In this document: positions 56,700 to 64,000 of the stretch, one piece after another
How positions within the stretch are numbered: the first letter of the stretch is position 1
Layout: each line of letters starts with the position of its first letter
Source of the DNA: Bettongia penicillata ogilbyi
Lineage: Eukaryota > Chordata > Mammalia > Diprotodontia > Potoroidae
Length of the DNA: 64,000 nt
NCBI GenBank assembly: GCA_023548195.1
Contig: JAJHZJ010000531.1
Location: forward strand, 3,086,802 to 3,150,801
Direction of reading: 5' to 3'
Position numbers and translations under genes: made by a program
The notes under the pieces: generated by a model
What the model was told of the DNA's origin: nothing
The model's database searches: none
Seen by the model: only the letters and a program-made list of their open reading frames with translations

Positions 56700-57860
56700 T
56701 GTTATGTTATATTACGCTCTTTTTTTTGGTGGGAAGGGGAATGATTTGATGTCTACTTCCACCTTATAATAATCCATGCTTGAATGGATTTTTACTCTGC
56801 TTAGTTTAGTACAGTAGGTAATGGTGGGGCATTCTCTTTTCCTTTGGAAAAATAGAGGCTAATCAAATGTTAAATCCAACAGCTTCACTTTAACATTTTG
56901 AGGCCATTTTTTTTGTTCAGAAGTTGGATTTATCAAAAAGATAGGGCTTATAAAGAAGTCTATAGATTTCTAAGGATAATTTTGCTGTGATAAAATTGTT
57001 CAGCAGATCAATATGGGCTTGGAGAAATAAATGATAGAATCCAGAGAGTGATGGAAATAGTGGAAGGTTTTGCAAAACAGTTGAACCCATGTGTCTTAAG
57101 GTTAAATGAATTGGTATCATTTCTTTTCTATCTAGAGAAGAGGGGAGGGAGGAAGGGAGGAAGAGAAGGATTAAACAGAGTTAAGCATAGACAGCCCAGT
57201 AGGCTAATACCTTGAATCATAGATATATCTACAGAATCATAGAATGACAAAGCTGGTCAGGACCTTGGTCTAATCACCTGTCTGTACATGAGACAAAGTG
57301 GTTTATCAAAGTGGTTGCTCTGTGAACTAATGGCAAAGCTTATGCTAGCAAGTCTTCTAACCCTCAGGCAAATGATCTTTCCTCTACAAACATACTTTTG
57401 TAAACATATTGGCCAGGTTCTATTAAAAACAGTTTTATTAACAAACTAAGACTTATTAGATACTTTGCAGAAAAGAAAATCACAATAGTCTTAAATGCCA
57501 CAATACACAGTGTCACTGTCCTTGAAACAAAATTCCATTCACACAAGGGCCCAATTGAAAGAATTCTACATTGTTGATGAATCATGATAATTCTTCAGTT
57601 TTTTGTGGATCTGTGATCTCATCACTATGGGTTTCTAGTTCCCCAAAGCAAATCTTACCCTGTTCATACTTACTATGTGTTCTTGTTTAGGTCCTTTCAC
57701 TTTTCCTGAGCTCATTCCCTGAGATGACATTTTTTTACTTCCATCTATAATATATTAAGCTCTAAGGTATTAGAGTCCAAATGTGGTGGTTCCACTGTCA
57801 CCAGTGATAAGACTAGCCTGCTATAAAAATGCTGGCCAGTTGGTTTAAGTTTGCACCAAT
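56700..57860. other. Intergenic, no feature recognised
   Basis: AT-rich sequence. A short purine-rich run lies at 57135-57170. No assignable repeat or gene. Confidence 0.5.
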
Positions 57861-57864
57861 TTGT

Positions 57865-58065
57865 TCCCAGAGTGGTATAATGGGAAGAACAGTAGCCTGG
57901 GAAAAAGGACAGTGTTCAGTCCAGCATACCAGGTGGGTCCACAGAAAGTCATTCTACCTCTCTTACCTTCAATTTCTTTATCTGTGCAATGGAGATGACA
58001 GTGCCTCATAGACTGTTTGTGAGAATAACCTGAGAAAATGTATATAGCTTTACTAACTTTATTTG
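57865..58065 (+). repeat. MIR-like SINE, plus
   Basis: Head agtggtataatgggaagaac, caatttctttatctgtgcaa and a gtttgtgagaataacctgag tail. Confidence 0.7.
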
Positions 58066-58539
58066 CTTAACATTGAACTAATGTACCAAGACTAAAATGG
58101 CAGTAATAACTTAAAGTTCACTTTGTAAACCTTCAAGCAATATATAAATGTCAATTGGTACTGTTTTCATTCTTTCAGTTTTACCTATAAATGGTCTTGG
58201 GATATGGGCTATAAATGCTCTTGGGATAAAGCTTACCAAGCTTAGTTCAACTCAACTGAACAAATAATGTATTAAGATCTCAATAACCAATGGCCTGTGG
58301 ATGAACCTGTGGATACAAGACTGATCCTTGGACAACAGGCATAATCTAGCAGTGAGTTGTATGAGAAACTTTTCAGCTTGGTTTGAAGATGCCAGAGCTT
58401 GAAAACTACTGACATGATTTTTAAGAAACCAGGATTACTCTCATGTCAAAATATATAGCATTGGAGCAGTACTTCCATGGAGGATAGAGTAACATGGGAA
58501 TGATAACTCACACACACATATGTGTAATGTTAAGGTTTA

Positions 58540-58720
58540 CTATGCACTTCTCTTGCAATAACCTCGTGAAGCAGGTTATGCAAGTATTATTATCACTCTT
58601 TATATATTAAGAACCTGAAACTCAGGGGATTTAAGTGATTTGCCTAGTTATAGATATAGTAACTGGAAGAGACCTCATTCAAATCCAAGTCTTCTAATTC
58701 TAAGTCCAGTGCCCTAGCTG
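58540..58720 (-). repeat. MIR-like SINE, minus
   Basis: Contains cactctttatatattaagaa, aagtgatttgcctagttata and caaatccaagtcttctaatt in minus-strand order. Strongly diverged. Confidence 0.65.
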
Positions 58721-60420
58721 TAATTGCATGTTTCTGCCCAGCTTGTTGCAGGCTTCATTCATGTGTCATTGATTCTCTAGCACAGCAAAGGTCAGTGTTC
58801 AGAGAAATAGACTTACATAAGTCTGGGCAACAGGAAGAATGTGGGAAAATCAGAATCCTAAAACCTAGAGGTGCAAGGGAAAGTACCTAGAGGTGCTTAG
58901 AGAAATATTCTTGTCCAACTCACTCATCAGATAGCTGAAAAAAAAAAGTGAGGCCCAGATTAGGAATAGCTTTTCTCTCCCTCTTATCCTTGCTTAGTCA
59001 AAGGGAAAGGGCCAAACTCATTCTGAGCATGAATGATGCTATATCAGTAATATATTTTAACATTTTTAAAGAATGGTGTTGAAAATGATAGAAATATTAT
59101 TTTGTAAAGAAATGGAAAGAAAGATCTGTGAAAAAATACCACTCAGTAAATGAAATTTTTGTCAGTCTTATTTTCAAAACAAAGATAGCTTAGCTTACTG
59201 AGGATACTATTTTGATATCTTAAATGGAACTAAACATAGCTTGAGCTCTAGCTTAAGGAACTTAAAATAGAATTTCCTGGCAGTGCTTCTATTGAGCATT
59301 CAAATATGTTGGAAGGTATTTAACCTTGCAAGGTTGTATTGTAAGGAACAATTAGTAGGACAGATACACATTTAGGTGGTTCGTTCCATAAGAATCTAAG
59401 GCCACAGTCTGCATTGAGAAAGAGGAGCTCTCTTAGATCAGAAAACTCTGGGTCAGTTGGTCTATAGACAGATAAGGAATCTTGGGCTGGGCTAGTCTTT
59501 CTGGACTCTGCCACCTGATCATCCTATAACTAGGTTTATTGGTTATGAAACCCCACGACTGCCTCAGATTGAACAAAATGAAAATGGTATGAACACAGAG
59601 ATAAGGCAGGATTTGGTGGCCCCAGAGTGAGAAGCAGAAGGAAGGGGCTGTGGCTAGTACCTAGAGACTTCACAGAGGGAAGAGAGGGAAGTGCAGGCTT
59701 GGAAGGATGGGGGATTTCAATTCAACAACTTCCCTCCTTTCACTCAAATACACAACTGCCTGGAACAGTGCTCATTCCTTCATGTAGCATGCCCCACTTC
59801 AAGAAAACTCAGCCTCCAGGAACCCAGACAGTACTATTAGGAATTGAGTCTTTCTAGTATTAGAGTATTCATTATAGAGTTCCTTTAAATTTCAAGCATT
59901 AGCTTGTAGGGCTCTGCTGTTCATCCAGTAGTGAGTCATTTCAAATACAGAATCACAATCTCAGAGATGAGAGGGACCTTACAGGCCGTATGATCAGACC
60001 CACACTCTCCAAAGGTTATTTTTATATTATAGGCTGTTCAATATGAGCTGCCCTGTGGAGTAAAACAATGTAATTTAACAGACAAAATTCAACTGGTGAT
60101 GCATAATCCAAAAATTTCTACACAATATTTTGAGGAAAATATATCTCCTGTATAAAAATTATCCACCCTCCATTTTGACTGGAGTAAATCTTGAGCTGGG
60201 TATGATGTAACTTTTAAGATAGGTTGGTCTTTTTGTTTTCCCTTAGAACAGATAACTAAGAAAACAGTTTTAACTATCCCCTCCCAAACTTTCTTAGGAA
60301 AGTCCTTTTCTTTGTAAAACTTAGTTTTGCACAAGGTCTCAGGCTCACACAAAATGATAGAATTCCAGTTGAGGCTCTACTGGGTTGACCATTAAGTGGG
60401 TTAATTGATAAAATATTGAC
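58720..60420. other. Intergenic, no feature recognised
   Basis: No gene or clear repeat. A MIR-type fragment (aatcacaatctcagagatga) lies near 59950. Confidence 0.5.
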
Positions 60421-60960
60421 TGGGTAATGACTCTAATTTCATCAGGCAGTTTTGCACTTGCAAATTCCCCCAGTCTTGATCTGCCTTTCCAATTTACATC
60501 CCTTTAAAATTTAAACATCATTTCAAAAATCTCTTCTCTTTGTAATGGCTGTTTCCTGATTGCACAACACTGAAATGAACTTTTAGCCAATTAAATTTTT
60601 ACAAGCATTTGTCGCTGTTGACAATAGTAAAAACTTCTTTTTCAACCACATCAATTATTAATTGCAAAGCACATGCCTGGAATGCTTTGCTTCATGCAAA
60701 CGAGGTGTTATTGTCCCCGGGTTTCCCTCTGAATCAGCCTTGTGGCTCCCCTGGCACCCGGGCTCCATTATTTTGTTGGCAGCATTCTGATTTCTGCATG
60801 GCTATGATTAACCTGTACAATGTGTTCCTCTTAATGCAAAGCTGTTTTCTTATCCCTCCAATTCTACAAACTGGAAACAAAGCACATAGCCTGAGGCCAC
60901 CTAGAATAATACTGGTGTCAAGCTTTAAAAAACATATTTGTTTCTGCGTCCTCTAAGGAC
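60420..60960. promoter_or_regulatory. Candidate conserved non-coding element (best candidate)
   Basis: About 540 bases with no recognisable repeat and balanced composition. It holds clustered motif cores: CCAATTAAAT, CAATTATTAATTGCAAAG, two ATGCAAA-type POU cores (ATGCAAACGA and TAATGCAAAG), ACAATAG and ATTGTCCCC of SOX type, and TATGATTAACC. GC-rich blocks (CCCCGGGTTTCC, GGCACCCGGGC) sit between them. This resembles developmental enhancers in appearance. Conservation itself cannot be tested here. Confidence 0.4.
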
Positions 60961-61690
60961 AAATGATAGACATATAAAAATGTTTTCTCTGTTTTTCTTT
61001 CAGGAAATACTTAGTTTAGAATTAACTTCTGTCATAGAAAACACAATTTACAACATCCACTCTATATTGCTTCCCACCATTTCTACTTTAGAGGGGGAAA
61101 AATAGTACACTGTGTTTGACATGTATGATTACAAGTTTACAGAACCTACTTATGTTTCTGCTGTTCTTAATGTTTCTCTTTAGGAAGAGGCAGTCATTAG
61201 AACCAGAGTAGTGAGTCTCTTACAGGAAAACCAACTAAATTCATGAAGAGGACCACACCTTTGCAACTTTGTGCTGGGCAAGGCAGGTTTCCCGAGACAG
61301 AGGGAAGCAAAGCCTACTACGTTACAGCCTCCCTTGGAGTGAACTCACCTTTGGCTCCAGGGCAGAATTGCTGTGAAAAATGGACATGGATGGTTGGAAA
61401 AAATTCTCAAGATACTGTTACTCTGCTCCTGAGGCAGTGTCTGTGAACTTGAAAATACCCAACATGACCAGCAGAACATGGAAACCTTTCCAAGTACATG
61501 AAATGGTTTCTGTGCTCTCCCCTCCTATAGGAAATTTTCAAAGGTCTTCACTTGTCAGGTGTAAACAGGACATCCCTAAAGTCTTAGTGCAATATATGGC
61601 CTTCACTAAGACTTTGAAGGAACCCTGTATAAACTGTGCCTCTCTCACTTGAGAGTGGAAACATAAGATTCACTCGTTTCCAGTTGCCCA
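60961..61690. other. Intergenic, no feature recognised
   Basis: Short open frames at 61243-61652 have no family similarity I recognise. A (T/C)-rich tract with AG near 60990-61005 resembles a splice acceptor but has no supporting exon. Confidence 0.45.
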
Positions 61691-62545
61691 GGTGAGCAGC
61701 TTAGGGATTCTGCTCCACTCTTCGTTCTTTCTTACCTCTCTACCCTCCCTCTATCTAATCAGTTATGAAGTCTGGTCAGTGTCGTCTCCACAATTGGTCT
61801 TTAATACCTCCCCTTCTCTCTACTCATCTTGAAATCACCTAAGTCCAGGCCCTCATCACCTTTTATCTGGACAGAAGCAATCATTTCTTCTTGAAATCAG
61901 TTTCTCCTTTTCTAACGTATCCTCCACACAGCAGACAAATTGATATTCCTAAAGTGCAGGTATGACAATATCCCTCCTCTGTTCAAGAAGTTTTATTGGC
62001 TTCCTTGCTGTCTTCAGGTTTAAACACAAACTTCTGTTTGTCATTTTTAACTATTCATAATCTGACTCAGATTACCTCTCTAAAATGATTACACATCATT
62101 TTATCTCCTCCCCTCTAAAGTCCAGCCAGGCTAGCTTGCTGTTCTCTGCCTACAATATTCTATTTCCTACTCTGTGCTTTTGCACAGGCTATCTTCCAGG
62201 CCTAAAATGCTTTTCTTTTTCACTTCTGCCTCTTGGAACAAAACTCTCGATGCCTTCAAGGATCAGCTCGAGTGTTATGTCTTTTAAGTGGCTTTTCCTG
62301 ATACCCTCAGTTATTAATGGCCCTCTTTCCTCCAGATATCGTTAAGGCTGTTGTTTTTGCTTTTTGTATGATTCCTATATTTGTTTGTGTCTGAACAAAT
62401 TGCTTCCTCTTCTCCTAGAATGGAAGGTTTTTGAGGGCAAGAACTGTTTCACTCTGAATTTGTGAGCCCTTCCAGCCCAGCACCAAGCCTCAAGCCAGGC
62501 ATAAAATAGAGACTTTACTAAATGCTTCCAATTGACTGATTCTAA
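61690..62545 (+). mobile_element. L2-related LINE 3' part, diverged
   Basis: Pyrimidine-rich plus-strand sequence in L2 order. It includes tccaggccctcatcaccttt, gatattcctaaagtgcaggt, ggcttccttgctgtcttcag, a tgtgcttttgcacaggctat block and a 3' end (tagaatggaaggtttttgag, agcccagcaccaagcctcaa). The copy is old and the frames are broken. Confidence 0.7.
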
Positions 62546-62754
62546 TGACTAAAAATATAATCATCCTAATCTTCACAATGGTTATGAAGAGTTTCATGCT
62601 GTCATGAAATACATTTTTGATGAGAAACAAACATTTATTAAAAGTATACTCTGCAAAATGCAGAGAGGTAGTGAGGCAGAGTAGAATAGAGGGATAGCCC
62701 TGGGATCAGGAACACCTTAGCTTCAGGTCATACCTTTGATCCATACTTTGCTGT

Positions 62755-62990
62755 TCTGTCATTGTTTTCAGTTGTGTCTGACTTCATGACTTCTTTTGGG
62801 GTTTTCTTGGGAAAGATACTGGAATGGTTTGCCATTTCCTTCTCCAGCTCATTTTACAGATTTAGAAACTGAGGCAAATGGGTTAAGTGACTTGCCCAGG
62901 ATCACCACAACTAGTAGGAGTCAGATTTGAACTCAGGAAGATGAATCTTCCTGACTTCAGGCCTGGGACTCCATGAACTTAGGTGACAAC
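62755..62990 (-). repeat. Marsupial-type SINE with RTE tail, minus
   Basis: The plus strand shows the RTE-tail complement first (ttgtgtctgacttcatgact, ggtttgccatttccttctcc). The CORE-SINE complement follows (acagatttagaaactgaggc, agtgacttgcccaggatcac, caggcctgggactccatgaa). Confidence 0.87.
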
Positions 62991-63109
62991 TTGTGTGACC
63001 TGATCCACACTAGATGTATGATTTCCTACCAGTTATTTAAGCTCTTAGTGCCCCTGGCAACTCTCTAGGACTCTTGTGAGTTGCACTGCACCAGTGGGAG
63101 ACGGCATAA

Positions 63110-63300
63110 AGATACTGATCTTATAGTTAAAGCAGCTAGTTTTAATTTTTAATTCTGGATCTGCTCCTTGTTACTGGGCAAATTTCTTACTCTCTCTGGA
63201 CAGTTTACAGATCCTCATCTGTTAAATGGGGAGACTGGAATAGGTGGCCTCCAAGACACCTTGCAGGTCTTATTATCCTATGACCTTGGGAGTTCTCCAC
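63110..63300 (+). repeat. MIR-like SINE, plus
   Basis: Contains ctggatctgctccttgttac, cctcatctgttaaatgggga and a GGTGGCCTCCAAG-type tail. Confidence 0.7.
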
Positions 63301-64000
63301 AATAATGATATTGCATCCCCTTGCCCTACTGTCCAAGGTACTGAAGATGAAAGCTCAATAAGACATTGTTCCTGCCTTCCAAGGGTTCCTATTATAAGTG
63401 AGATGAAATAAGACACCTATACAAATAACTTGTGCATTTCCCTTGAACAGGATATTTCCTTGTCTCTTATTGTCACCCCACTGGATTATTGCACTACTTC
63501 CTGTCCCTGAATTAATTGTCCTTGTTCACAACACCACACTGTGTAAAGTAACGGTCCTTGGAAGTTCTGCTCCCTAGGATCTGGGTAAATGCTGACTTCT
63601 GTCTATAAAACAGAGAATAAACATCATTACGATGTACCTGCTCAGGTATTAGAAGAATGATGTCTTGATCTTTGATCTTAGCTTAAAGGGTCCAGGAGAA
63701 TACAGTATCTTAAAATCTCTCATCTAAGTAAACACAGTTGAAGTATAAACAAATCATACCCATCAACCTGAATTAAAGTTTAGGGCCAGAAACAGGAGTT
63801 GGAACTCTAGCCTTACCCTCTTTCCTGTAAGACCAGGTGAATGCATCAAAGAACTCAATGGAAAACTGAATACTTTGATGTAAGAATAAGGGTACTGGAG
63901 GAGCTTGATTTAAGAGAATATGCTTCCAGAAACATTTTTGGGCAGTAGCAGATCAGCTACTGCAACTGTAGAATTGTAGGAGACAATTTATCTAGCAGAG
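63300..64000. other. Intergenic, no feature recognised
   Basis: Possible L2 minus 3'-end remnant near 63340-63420 (gacattgttcctgccttcca). Nothing else assignable up to the window edge. Confidence 0.5.

Noticed and set aside
56559..56744. Tyr/Ile-rich frame
   Set aside because: Produced by a TA/CA compound microsatellite.
1..64000. CRISPR arrays, operons, tRNA or rRNA genes
   Set aside because: No spaced direct repeats of CRISPR type, no bacterial gene organisation and no intact tRNA or rRNA. tRNA-like sequences are the heads of SINEs.

Overview
This is nuclear DNA from a mammal, most likely a marsupial. The base composition is AT-rich and CpG-poor outside two CpG islands. The repeats are L2, L3/CR1, MIR-like and tRNA/CORE-type SINEs, including copies with an RTE-derived tail of the kind known from marsupials. 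There is also an RTE retrotransposon and a HAL1-like (ORF1-only) L1. No Alu, B1 or B2 was seen. The species cannot be named from sequence alone.

Only two protein-coding genes can be supported, and both are nuclear genes for mitochondrial proteins. NDUFS6 (complex I accessory subunit) lies on the minus strand: coding exon 1 is 9576-9713 and coding exon 2 is 7664-7717. Its remaining exons were not found and should lie left of position 1, so 1-7663 is intron 2. MRPL36 (mitochondrial ribosomal protein bL36m) lies on the plus strand, with its whole coding sequence in one exon (32758-33099) and a probable non-coding first exon ending at a donor at 28322. The genes diverge from two CpG islands about 18.4 kb apart. 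Each promoter carries a YY1-type and an NRF-1-type motif, which fits coordinated control of mitochondrial genes.

The interval between the genes (9.8-28.1 kb) is mostly mobile DNA. It holds a plus-strand L2 (about 11.0-13.05 kb) meeting a minus-strand L2 tail to tail (13.05-13.72 kb). Next comes a minus-strand RTE (13.76-18.91 kb) split by a complete HAL1-like insertion (14452-17390) with a perfect 16-bp target-site duplication. Further on are a 533-bp solo-LTR-like element (20442-20974) and an L1 3' end (23.82-24.86 kb). The MRPL36 5'UTR intron contains a GC-rich minisatellite with a 30-bp unit nested in a 223-bp higher-order unit (28855-29415).

Right of MRPL36 (33.1-64 kb) I find no functional gene. 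There are old L2 copies, two 5'-truncated minus-strand L1s with target-site duplications, a broken processed pseudogene resembling EEF1D (42535-43150), many SINEs and several microsatellites. Two stretches (55385-55655 and 60420-60960) lack recognisable repeats, are dense in homeodomain/POU/SOX-type cores, and look like candidate conserved regulatory elements. I see no CRISPR array, operon or other prokaryotic-type system. The open frames across the minisatellite and the other short open frames are explained by repeats or chance.
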